A stretch of DNA of 8,359 nt, taken from the NCBI GenBank assembly GCA_022848835.1, contig JAJISG010000256.1:1-8359 (forward strand), written 5' to 3'. A program made the position numbers and the translations under genes. This DNA is from Thermoplasmatota archaeon (GTDB lineage: Archaea > Thermoplasmatota > Thermoplasmata > RBG-16-68-12 > JAJISG01). The number at the start of each line of letters is the position of its first letter. Positions within the stretch are counted from its first letter, which is position 1. This document shows positions 1-5,614 of the stretch, one piece after another. The notes under the pieces are model-generated. The model made no database searches. It worked only from the letters and a program-made list of their open reading frames with translations, and had not been told where the DNA came from.

Positions 1-9
1 AAAGGGAGT

Positions 10-528
10 TCAACCTCCCTCAACCCACTCGTCACGAGGCCTGAGAACCCTTCCGAGGCAGTCGCCAAAGGCTTCCAGGTCCTCCTTTGGGTTTTTTGAC
101 GTCTCAGAGACGGGAATGGGAAAGACGACTTCTTCATCCCCCACCTGAAGGCGAAGCCTGTTCTCACCGCGTGCCTTCGATTCCAGATAGAAGCCTAGCA
201 CCTCCCTAAGGTAGACCTCCCTGCGGGTGTCGTAGCCCTTGAAGCTGAGGACATTCCACATACCCTCTATGTCGAGATGGGGCTTCAGCTCTAAGAGCCT
301 TCTCTCTGTAAGCAGGAGGTTGCTCGTCTTGAGGGATAGGAAGGCCAACGCCCTCTCACCCTCCTGCAGATGCTCAGCTATCATCCAGAGCCTGTTCTCG
401 TCCTTTCGCATGCCCCTGCCTGCTCCCAGGAAGAGGGTGTCGGAGAAGATGTCCTTCAGCTCCCTCATGGAACGACTACCGCCGAGAAAGGAGATAAGGT
501 TTCTCAGTGGCCCTCGCCCGGCTGACAT
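10..528 (-). CDS. Hypothetical protein, possible PH-like domain
   Basis: I do not recognise a named family. From the ATG at 528 the protein is 172 aa, soluble, with no membrane segment or signal peptide. The centre alternates short hydrophobic strands with charged turns (ERALAFLSLKTSNLLLTERR, then LDIEGMWNVLSFKGYD), a pattern resembling bacterial/archaeal PH-like domains; that resemblance is an inference. It begins 18 bp after the purF stop on the same strand, so it is probably the last gene of the lsm-rpl37e-purF transcript. Start choice is uncertain: a GTG lies three codons upstream at 537, and an ATG at 468 (MRELKDIF) would drop a poorly ordered N-terminus. No start has a strong ribosome-binding site. 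The stop at 10-12 is inside the window, so the gene is complete. Confidence 0.7.
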   Translation of the reverse strand: MSAGRGPLRNLISFLGGSRSMRELKDIFSDTLFLGAGRGMRKDENRLWMIAEHLQEGERALAFLSLKTSNLLLTERRLLELKPHLDIEGMWNVLSFKGYDTRREVYLREVLGFYLESKARGENRLRLQVGDEEVVFPIPVSETSKNPKEDLEAFGDCLGRVLRPRDEWVEGG

Positions 529-546
529 ATCGGGCACTGAGGCTTT

Positions 547-2025
547 TCACAATTGCCTGCGTACTTCCTGAGAGGCCTTGGTCTCCGCCTCGGAATCGAC
601 CCTCTCCATGAAGAGGTCAAGCCTTCTCTGTGGCCGTAGTCTCTCTCCCGGGACCTGCACGGGATAAACCGCTGTAAGGCATCCCAGACAGAGGTCCTCT
701 TCGGACATGCTAATAGCCCTCACGAGCCCCTCGATAGTTAGGTATTCCAAGGAGTCTGCCCCCAGAGAATCCCGAATCTGCTCCACGGTCCTTCCGTTGG
801 CTGCGAACTGATCCCGCGTCTTCATATCTATCCCCAGGTAGCAGGGGGCCCGAATGGGTGGGCAGCCGATGCGGACATGTATCTCCTTGGCACCAGCCTC
901 CCTAACAAGCTTGACGATCTTGCTCATGGTGGTCCCGCGTACGATGCTATCGTCTATGAGGACCACTCGCTTCCCCTGCAGGAGAGATCGTATGGCGTTG
1001 AGCTTGAGGTGCACTCCGATATCCCTCTCCTCCTGGTCTGGTATTATGAAGGTCCTCTCGATGTAGCGGTTCTTGATGAGACCTTCCATCAAGGGTAGCC
1101 CCAAGGCTTGGGCGAAGCCGAAGGCGTGGGCCCTGCCGGAGTCGGGGACGGGCACCACCATATCTGCCGCCACCGGATGCTCCCGGGCAATCTCCTCCCC
1201 TATCTTTACCCGGACATCGTAGACCAGCCTGCCGTCCAGGACGCTGTCGGGTCTTGAGAAGTAGACCCACTCGAACATGCAGTGGGCGCTGTTGTTGGGG
1301 TGAGGTAGCCGGGTGGACTTGACGCCATGGGGGGTGAGCTCCAGGATCTCGCCCGGTCTCAGGTCGCGTATGAACCTCGCCCCCAGCGTGTCAAAGACGA
1401 CGCTCTCGCTGGCGACGATGTGCATTCCGTCCTTCCGGCCATAGCTGAGGGGCCTGATGGCCAGAGGGTCTCGGATGGCGAACAACCTCTCTCCCACCAG
1501 GAGGACAAGGGAGTAGGATCCGATCAGCCTGCCGGTGAACTCCTTCAGCGCCTGGTTGACATCCCTCGTCTTAATGATCTCGTTGGCCAAGACACGGACG
1601 ATGACCTCCGAGTCGGTACTCGTGAGGAAGGCCCACCGCTTTCTCTGAAGCTCCCGCCGCAGCTCGTCCGCGTTGACAACTTCGCCATTGTGAGCTAGGG
1701 CGATATCGCCAGCTATGGAGCTAGCGACGATCGGCTGCGCATTCTCCAGGGCCGAGGCTCCCTCTGTGGAGTAGCGGACATGACCTATACCCACCTGGCC
1801 CGACAACTCGCTCAACTCCTCGGAGGAGAAGACCTCTGGGACGAGCCCCATGGCTTTCTTGCAGTTGATCTGTTCCTCGAAGACAGCTATCCCAGCCGAT
1901 TCCTGCCCTCGATGTTGGAGGACTCGAAGGCCATAGAACAGTTCAGGGACGATATTGCCGTCCTCTGCTACGACCCCAATTATTCCACAGTTGCAGTTGG
2001 GGTGGTCATCCAAGGCCTCCCGCAT
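547..2025 (-). CDS. purF: Amidophosphoribosyltransferase (glutamine PRPP amidotransferase)
   Basis: Catalyses the first committed step of de novo purine synthesis: PRPP plus glutamine gives 5-phosphoribosylamine, glutamate and pyrophosphate, in the cytoplasm. The 492-aa length is usual. After a short N-terminal segment that is probably cleaved, Cys13 (CGIIGV) is the expected N-terminal nucleophile of the class II glutaminase domain, followed by LQHRGQESAGI (36-46), GHVRYSTEG (81-89) and AHNGE (111-115). The phosphoribosyltransferase half carries the PRPP motif VVLIDDSIVRGTT (354-366). Cys249, Cys395, Cys446 and Cys449 fall where the Bacillus-type enzyme binds a 4Fe-4S cluster, so this is the iron-sulfur form. 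The ATG lies one base after the rpl37e stop (TGA-C-ATG) and AAGGGG within the end of rpl37e may serve as the ribosome-binding site. Regulation is probably shared with the upstream genes through the lsm promoter. Confidence 0.97.
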   Translation of the reverse strand: MREALDDHPNCNCGIIGVVAEDGNIVPELFYGLRVLQHRGQESAGIAVFEEQINCKKAMGLVPEVFSSEELSELSGQVGIGHVRYSTEGASALENAQPIVASSIAGDIALAHNGEVVNADELRRELQRKRWAFLTSTDSEVIVRVLANEIIKTRDVNQALKEFTGRLIGSYSLVLLVGERLFAIRDPLAIRPLSYGRKDGMHIVASESVVFDTLGARFIRDLRPGEILELTPHGVKSTRLPHPNNSAHCMFEWVYFSRPDSVLDGRLVYDVRVKIGEEIAREHPVAADMVVPVPDSGRAHAFGFAQALGLPLMEGLIKNRYIERTFIIPDQEERDIGVHLKLNAIRSLLQGKRVVLIDDSIVRGTTMSKIVKLVREAGAKEIHVRIGCPPIRAPCYLGIDMKTRDQFAANGRTVEQIRDSLGADSLEYLTIEGLVRAISMSEEDLCLGCLTAVYPVQVPGERLRPQRRLDLFMERVDSEAETKASQEVRRQL

Positions 2026-2026
2026 G

Positions 2027-2194
2027 TCAGCGCCCCTTGGCCCAACCGTAGTTTCTTAACTTGGAGGAGGCACTATATCCGCAGTGGGAACACCTGCCCC
2101 TGGAGATGCTGAAGGAGTGACGGCCGCAACGGCGGCAGATGATGTGGCTCTTCCCTTTGGACCTCTTCCCCATGGAGGGAGTTCCCTTGGACAT
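2027..2194 (-). CDS. rpl37e: Large subunit ribosomal protein L37e
   Basis: A 55-aa zinc-ribbon protein of the large ribosomal subunit, too short for many ORF callers but unmistakable when translated. It starts MSKGTPSMGKRSKGKSHIIC and carries two CxxC knuckles (Cys20/Cys23 and Cys35/Cys38), then ends in the basic tail KLRNYGWAKGR typical of archaeal L37e. The start is preceded by GAGGTGA, which overlaps the lsm stop codon and ends 3 nt before the ATG, indicating coupled translation. It sits 8 bp after lsm and 1 bp before purF. The lsm-rpl37e pairing is a well-known archaeal arrangement and suggests co-expression of an RNA-binding and a ribosomal protein. All four zinc ligands are present and nothing suggests decay. 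Confidence 0.96.
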   Translation of the reverse strand: MSKGTPSMGKRSKGKSHIICRRCGRHSFSISRGRCSHCGYSASSKLRNYGWAKGR

Positions 2195-2202
2195 GTTTCA
2201 CC

Positions 2203-2418
2203 TCATGGGGAGATGTACACTACGTTGTCCCCGCGAATCACGGTCAACTCCACCTTCCTTACGCTCTCCTTGTTAACCAGCTCCTCCGCATTCTTCAGAA
2301 CGAGATTCATGTGGGGATCGAAGCCATCGAGAACGCCATGGAACTCCCTGCCCGCCTTGAGCTCCACTATTACGGAGCTGTTGATGCTCTGGTTGAGCGC
2401 CTGGAGCGGCTTGATCAT
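2203..2418 (-). CDS. lsm: Sm-like archaeal RNA-binding protein (Lsm)
   Basis: A 71-aa Sm-fold protein expected to form a ring that binds U-rich RNA and to act in RNA metabolism. The Sm1 motif spans about residues 16-45 (VIVELKAGREFHGVLDGFD, then PHMNLVL, with the Asp34/His36/Asn38 RNA-contact region), and the Sm2 motif is IRGDNVVYI (61-69). The open frame runs 58 codons further upstream to 2592, but that extension has no Sm homology. The ATG at 2418 starts MIKPLQALNQ, the normal family N-terminus, and a TATA-like box lies about 33 bp upstream of it. It is the first gene of the operon and its promoter probably drives rpl37e and purF as well. The gap between it and the divergent thiolase gene is about 205 bp. 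Confidence 0.96.
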   Translation of the reverse strand: MIKPLQALNQSINSSVIVELKAGREFHGVLDGFDPHMNLVLKNAEELVNKESVRKVELTVIRGDNVVYISP

Positions 2419-2445
2419 GGGACTACATCGAGACAAAGGGTGGAG

Positions 2446-2455
2446 TATACTTAAA
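2446..2455 (-). promoter_or_regulatory. TATA box for the lsm-rpl37e-purF operon
   Basis: On the minus strand this reads TTTAAGTATA, centred about 33 bp before the lsm ATG at 2418. Archaeal transcription starts about 25 bp downstream of the box centre, so the leader would be only a few nucleotides long. This supports the short lsm start over the longer open frame. Confidence 0.65.
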
Positions 2456-2595
2456 GATGTCTTTTGGAGGTGGTCATCTTCATCAATATCCACTCCAACC
2501 GCCAGGAATGGCCAACCTCCCCACTGTGAAGGCACCGCCACCACGAATGAAAGATCCCCAGGCTCAAGGCTAGGCTGCTCGTCTCTCGCCAATGG

Positions 2596-2603
2596 TTAAT
2601 ATG
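2596..2603 (+). promoter_or_regulatory. TATA box for the thiolase-DUF35 operon
   Basis: TTAATATG is centred about 25 bp before the ATG at 2624, the spacing expected if transcription starts at or next to the start codon. A leaderless mRNA is therefore likely, in line with the absence of a ribosome-binding site before 2624. The remainder of the 2419-2623 divergent gap shows no other clear element. Confidence 0.6.
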
Positions 2604-2623
2604 CGGTTACCTTACGAGAATCC

Positions 2624-3778
2624 ATGCGTGACGTGGCCGTCGTCGCATATGGGCTGACGAAGTTCGGTAAACACGGAGGTTCAGTGGTGGATCTCCTGAG
2701 CGAGGCAGGATACAGAGCTCTACAGGACGCCACTTCCAGTGTTTCTGAGGTGGACGCCCTACTTGTGGGGAACATGAGCAGCGGCGAGTTTGAGGGGAGA
2801 AGTGGGATAGCCAACGCGGTCGTTTCGGAGCTCGCTCTGGAGCCCGCTTTCGCATCCAAGGTGGAGAACACCAGCGGCAGCGGCGGGGCGGCCTTCCTCT
2901 TGGGTTGGTCAGGAGTTGCCTCCGGCTTTTACGACCTGGTCTTGGTGATGGGAGGTGAGGTCATGACAGTGGTAAGCAGGGAGGAAGCGACGGACATTAT
3001 CGCCAGTCTGACACATCCCGTTGAGTATGCCCAGGGGATAAGCCTGCCAGGATACGCGGGATTGATGGCGAGGGCCTATCAGCACCGCTATGACGCACCC
3101 AGGGAGGCTATGGCCCATGTCGCTGTCAAGAATCACTACAACGGTGCCAGGAACCCCAATGCTCAGTTCCAGAAGGAGATCACCCTGGAGAAGGCCCTCG
3201 AGTCGCCAATGATTGCTGACCCCTTGCGCCTCTACGACTTCTGTCCCATAACAGATGGTGCGGCGGCTGTCCTCCTCTGCCCGTATGAGGCGGCAGATAG
3301 CTACACGGAGAAGCCTGTTCTCGTGAGGGGCGTGGCAGGAGCCACAGATACGCATGTTGTGCATGAGAGGGAGGATCTCACGGCCATGAGGGCCGTCAGG
3401 GTAGCTGCAGAAAGGGCCTATGCCATGGGAGGCCTCGGGCCTGAACAGGTGGATGTGGCGGAGGTCCACGACATGGCCACGATTCTGGAGATCGTCCAGA
3501 CGGAGGAGTTGGGATTCTTCCGGAGAGGTGAGGGTTGGAAGGCTGCCATGGAAGGTGCTACAAGTCTTGAGGGCCTGAAACCCGTGAACACCAGCGGGGG
3601 ACTGAAGGCCAAGGGGCACCCCCTGGGGGCAACTGGAGTGGCCCAGGTGGCCGAGGTAACCGCTCAGCTTCAAGGTAGAGCCGGCGCCAGGCAGGTATCG
3701 GCTTCCAAAGGACTTGCATGCAATGTGGCCGGGTTCGGAAATAGCGCCATCATCACCCTCCTGGAGGCCGGGGAATGA
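2624..3778 (+). CDS. Thiolase-family (SCP2-type) protein lacking the nucleophilic Cys
   Basis: A 384-aa thiolase-fold enzyme of the archaeal/SCP2-type subfamily that usually makes acetoacetyl-CoA. Typical landmarks are MRDVAVVAYGLTKFG at the N-terminus, SPMIADPLRLYDFCPITDGA (194-213) and NTSGGLKAKGHPLGATG (322-338) with His332. The key positions are altered. The normal active-site segment ACASG reads TSGSG (83-87), so the nucleophilic Cys is Ser84 (codon AGC at 2873-2875). The usual HDCFT motif reads HDMAT (282-286), losing a second conserved Cys. The C-terminal NVGG reads NVAG (367-370), with Cys366 just before it. Ordinary thiolysis or Claisen chemistry through a Cys acyl-enzyme is therefore unlikely. 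The stop overlaps the DUF35 gene by 4 bp. Steroid-degrading Ltp2 is a thiolase-like aldolase that works with a DUF35 partner, so a retro-aldol or related role is possible but unproven. No HMG-CoA synthase gene is visible alongside. Confidence 0.9.
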   Translation: MRDVAVVAYGLTKFGKHGGSVVDLLSEAGYRALQDATSSVSEVDALLVGNMSSGEFEGRSGIANAVVSELALEPAFASKVENTSGSGGAAFLLGWSGVASGFYDLVLVMGGEVMTVVSREEATDIIASLTHPVEYAQGISLPGYAGLMARAYQHRYDAPREAMAHVAVKNHYNGARNPNAQFQKEITLEKALESPMIADPLRLYDFCPITDGAAAVLLCPYEAADSYTEKPVLVRGVAGATDTHVVHEREDLTAMRAVRVAAERAYAMGGLGPEQVDVAEVHDMATILEIVQTEELGFFRRGEGWKAAMEGATSLEGLKPVNTSGGLKAKGHPLGATGVAQVAEVTAQLQGRAGARQVSASKGLACNVAGFGNSAIITLLEAGE

Positions 3779-4092
3779 GGGTGGCGAGGTGCAGGGGCTG
3801 CCGAAGACTCACCTATCCTGCACATTTCGTGTGTGATGACTGTGGGTCAAGGGATTTCGATAGCTTGGAGGTGTCGGAGGGCACGCTCCTGACCTACACG
3901 GTCCTCCACGTTCCCCCATCCGGCGTGGTCTCGCCCCTGAGGATCGGAATAGTTGAATTCGAGGGTGGAGTGAGGGCTCTGGGCCAGCTGGCTGAGCCCA
4001 TAGAGGTAGGGGCCAAGGTCCGGGCCGAGTGGACGGTAGTCAGGGAGGTGGAAGGAAGGAGATACGAGGGTTTCAGGTTTCGGCCTGCCTGA
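3775..4092 (+). CDS. Zn-ribbon/OB-fold DUF35 partner protein
   Basis: A 105-aa protein with the two parts of a DUF35 protein: an N-terminal zinc ribbon (Cys6, Cys9, Cys20, Cys23 as two CxxC pairs) and a C-terminal OB fold (about 34-100) ending in a phenylalanine/arginine-rich strand. The family's usual N-terminal helix before the ribbon is missing, so it is somewhat short. DUF35 proteins bind thiolase-fold enzymes; in methanogens they bridge thiolase and HMG-CoA synthase and help channel acyl-CoA, and in steroid degradation the DUF35 domain of ChsH2 activates the aldolase Ltp2. The ATGA overlap with the preceding gene indicates coupled translation and a 1:1 complex. A perfect palindrome, CCCCGCGGGG, lies 8 bp after the stop (4101-4110) with no T-run behind it, so I do not call a terminator. 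Confidence 0.92.
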   Translation: MRVARCRGCRRLTYPAHFVCDDCGSRDFDSLEVSEGTLLTYTVLHVPPSGVVSPLRIGIVEFEGGVRALGQLAEPIEVGAKVRAEWTVVREVEGRRYEGFRFRPA

Positions 4093-4222
4093 TTAGCGTT
4101 CCCCGCGGGGGCCGGAGGACTTCTTGATAGGACGACTCTGCGGTGGGCTCTCACGACCAGAGCTGATTCCCTAGAATCTCTCTCCGAGGCTCATGACAGG
4201 ATTCTCGTGGAGCAGTCCTACC

Positions 4223-4230
4223 TTTATGTA
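4223..4230 (+). promoter_or_regulatory. TATA-like box upstream of aminotransferase remnant
   Basis: TTTATGTA is centred about 35 bp before the ATG at 4262. If functional it would yield a short leader for the truncated frame described next. The 130 bp between the DUF35 stop and this box shows no other recognisable element. Confidence 0.4.
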
Positions 4231-4261
4231 TCGACCCCAACCTTTGCCGTCAGTCGTCCTC

Positions 4262-4433
4262 ATGTCTTCGAAGGATTACACCGAGATGGAGCACCGATAC
4301 GTCTTCGGGGCCTGGAAATCACAGAGGGCTCATCGGCCCAAGACCATCGTAGGCGCTAAGGAGGTCTACTTCGACGACGCACAGGTGAGAGCTAACGGCC
4401 CCAAGCGAGATCTATCCCAAGGCATCTGTCCAG
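4262..4433 (+). pseudogene. Remnant of a class III aminotransferase N-terminus
   Basis: From the ATG at 4262 the frame reads MSSKDYTEMEHRYVFGAW, then KSQRAHRPKTIVGAKEVYF and DDAQ, which resembles the N-terminus of class III (PLP-dependent, 4-aminobutyrate-type) aminotransferases, where a YVF-W-Q segment leads into a VYFWDaeGKRYLDFSSQ-type motif. After DDAQ the similarity becomes patchy: KRDLSQGIC (about 4403-4429) looks like a damaged KRYLDLSSQ followed by the next segment, then nothing recognisable follows. A normal enzyme is over 400 aa and no catalytic lysine region exists here, so only the promoter and about 55 codons seem to survive. The open frame continues to 4711, but that part overlaps the real membrane-protein gene in another frame. 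The match is from memory of the family. The alternative is a chance short ORF. Confidence 0.5.
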
Positions 4434-4468
4434 CTTGTGATGCCGCGCCGCAGTGTTCAACACAAACG

Positions 4469-4476
4469 TTTAAATG
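4469..4476 (+). promoter_or_regulatory. TATA box for the three-helix membrane protein
   Basis: TTTAAATG, preceded by the purine-rich ACAAACG as a possible TFB-recognition element, is centred about 27 bp before the ATG at 4500. This predicts a leaderless transcript and decides the start at 4500 over the ATG at 4437, which lies upstream of the box. Confidence 0.6.
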
Positions 4477-4499
4477 CCTACTACCTCGATACGGCCCGC

Positions 4500-4946
4500 A
4501 TGTCCATGCCGTCTCCAGCCGTGGAGGAACCCTCCCCGGAACCGCCTCGTGTGAAAGCACCGCCTCGTGTGAAAGCAGCCGCGATGAACCCTGGAGGAGC
4601 CCTCGTCAGCGACAGAACGCTTACCATTGTCGTATTCCTGTTCGGGCTCCTAGTCCTGATTGCGGCCATGGTGCTGCAGTTGCGCCTCTACATCGAGGCG
4701 GAGGTCTTTGACACTGCTGAGGCGTATCAAGACTTCCTGCGGAATCTGACATTCATTGGCACCGTGCTCATCGACGTCGCCATGTTCTTGCTGGTTGTGT
4801 TTGCCCTTCTCGTAAACTTGAAGAGAACGGACCTCAACAAGTGGACCCGCGTTGCGTTCATGGCATTCACCCTGATCGTGTTCCTCCTCTGGTGGAGCAC
4901 GGTCATCATCTCGAACCTAGCCCTCTCGGCCTTCCTTGGATTTTGA
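4500..4946 (+). CDS. Membrane protein of unknown function, three helices
   Basis: No family is recognised. The protein is 148 aa. A Pro/Glu/Lys-rich N-terminal tail of about 38 residues contains PPRVKA twice in tandem, followed by three hydrophobic segments at about 41-61, 86-106 and 116-137 and a short C-terminal tail. A charged loop (about 62-82) separates helices 1 and 2, and a basic LKRTDLNKWTR loop separates helices 2 and 3; by the positive-inside rule that basic loop is probably cytoplasmic. The start is set by the TATA box 27 bp upstream; ATG 4506 is a close alternative. The frame is open upstream to 4437, but those 21 codons overlap the promoter. It stands alone between the aminotransferase remnant and a 330-bp gene-free stretch, giving no functional hint from context. 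Confidence 0.75.
   Translation: MSMPSPAVEEPSPEPPRVKAPPRVKAAAMNPGGALVSDRTLTIVVFLFGLLVLIAAMVLQLRLYIEAEVFDTAEAYQDFLRNLTFIGTVLIDVAMFLLVVFALLVNLKRTDLNKWTRVAFMAFTLIVFLLWWSTVIISNLALSAFLGF
4542..4577 (+). repeat. Perfect 2 x 18-bp tandem repeat in coding sequence
   Basis: CCGCCTCGTGTGAAAGCA occurs twice back to back (4542-4559 and 4560-4577) with no mismatch. It is in frame and encodes PPRVKA-PPRVKA in the N-terminal tail of the membrane protein. Complete identity, including third positions, points to a recent slippage or duplication. Confidence 0.97.
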
Positions 4947-5234
4947 TTCATGCGTAGTCGTGAGGCCCTGAAGCTAGGTAGCAGAATGGCATGGTTCTCC
5001 TCGTTGTCTGGCCAGCGCTAGGAAAACAACTCATTCCAGAAACGGCCCGCTTTGACGCATCAACAGAATAACCTTCGGCATCGAGGCCATATGACTGGTG
5101 GATTTCAACTTGAGGCAGGCATCAAACGATGGCAAGCCATGCTAGCTGCGCCCTGCGGGAGGGCAGAAGGGACGGGAACCGCTACAGCTTCATACCTGTC
5201 CCAGCATGACATGGTCTCAGCCCTCAGAGAAACG
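4947..5234. other. Gene-free stretch, no recognised content
   Basis: This gap between two membrane-protein genes holds only short unconvincing frames. The one at 5052-5240 has no ribosome-binding site and low-complexity composition. Two possible hairpins are visible: GCCCT/AGGGC around a GCGGG loop (5150-5164), and GGGACGGG at 5169-5176 with CCTGTCCC at 5195-5202 (8 bp with one G-T pair, 18-nt loop). Neither is followed by a T-run. I see no tRNA, CRISPR or insertion-sequence feature. An unrecognised small RNA or a decayed gene cannot be excluded. Confidence 0.4.
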
Positions 5235-5244
5235 TTTTAGTATG
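5235..5244 (+). promoter_or_regulatory. TATA box for the small two-helix membrane protein
   Basis: TTTTAGTATG, preceded by AGAAACG as a possible TFB-recognition element, lies about 37 bp before the ATG at 5277. Transcription would begin near 5264, leaving a leader of about a dozen nucleotides that contains the GGAGG ribosome-binding site at 5268-5272. This favours ATG 5277 over the upstream GTG at 5244. Confidence 0.55.
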
Positions 5245-5276
5245 TGAAATTTGACGCACGGGCTAGGGGAGGATCA

Positions 5277-5516
5277 ATGGCGAAATTCAAGGAGATTGGT
5301 TGGGGCCTCGTAGCTGCGCTTGCTGTGTCGGTAGTGCTCGTCCTCCTGGGCATCGTATACTTCGTTGTCACCCTGTTCATCTTGAAAGTCGCGGCCGAAT
5401 TCGTCTTTGACGCAGCCGTTGATGTCAACTGGGCTTTGCTGGCGGCAGCCGTGCTTGCCTCGGCGGTCCTTATGGGTCAGAGGCGAGCTGTAAGGCGAGC
5501 AGTGATGGCCGAATAG
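5277..5516 (+). CDS. Small two-helix membrane protein, function unknown
   Basis: A 79-aa protein with two hydrophobic segments (about 8-35 and 50-66) joined by a short acidic loop (FVFDAAVDVN) and ending in the basic tail QRRAVRRAV. The tail should lie in the cytoplasm and the short acidic loop outside. No family is recognised. The start is supported by GGAGG four bases before the ATG and by the TATA box upstream. An in-frame GTG at 5244 would add eleven residues, but it overlaps the TATA box. No signal peptide or Cys pair is present. It has its own promoter and is probably monocistronic, as the next gene begins 100-220 bp further on. Confidence 0.72.
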   Translation: MAKFKEIGWGLVAALAVSVVLVLLGIVYFVVTLFILKVAAEFVFDAAVDVNWALLAAAVLASAVLMGQRRAVRRAVMAE

Positions 5517-5614
5517 CCCTCTCCTCATGCTCGTTCCTCTCGTCCTCAACGATGGGAATCCCGCACCGATGCGAGCGATGTAGATCAGGCCATGGCCGCC
5601 ACTCTTGATGTCCT

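Noticed and set aside
2419..2592. Upstream extension of the lsm frame (58 extra codons)
   Set aside because: It has no Sm-family similarity, covers the operon's TATA box, and the ATG at 2418 gives the standard family N-terminus.
2909..3673. 254-codon minus-strand ORF inside the thiolase gene
   Set aside because: Antisense shadow of a clear thiolase-family frame, with no recognisable domain or start signals.
4101..4110. CCCCGCGGGG palindrome after the DUF35 gene as a terminator
   Set aside because: There is no loop and no T-run downstream; archaeal termination usually needs a T-rich stretch.
4434..4711. C-terminal half of the 172-codon frame from 4193
   Set aside because: It overlaps the membrane-protein gene in another frame and reads as an out-of-frame shadow, including its version of the 18-bp repeat.
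5052..5240. 62-codon plus-strand ORF in the gene-free stretch
   Set aside because: No ribosome-binding site, no promoter at a suitable distance, mixed low-complexity composition, and it runs into the TATA box of the next gene.
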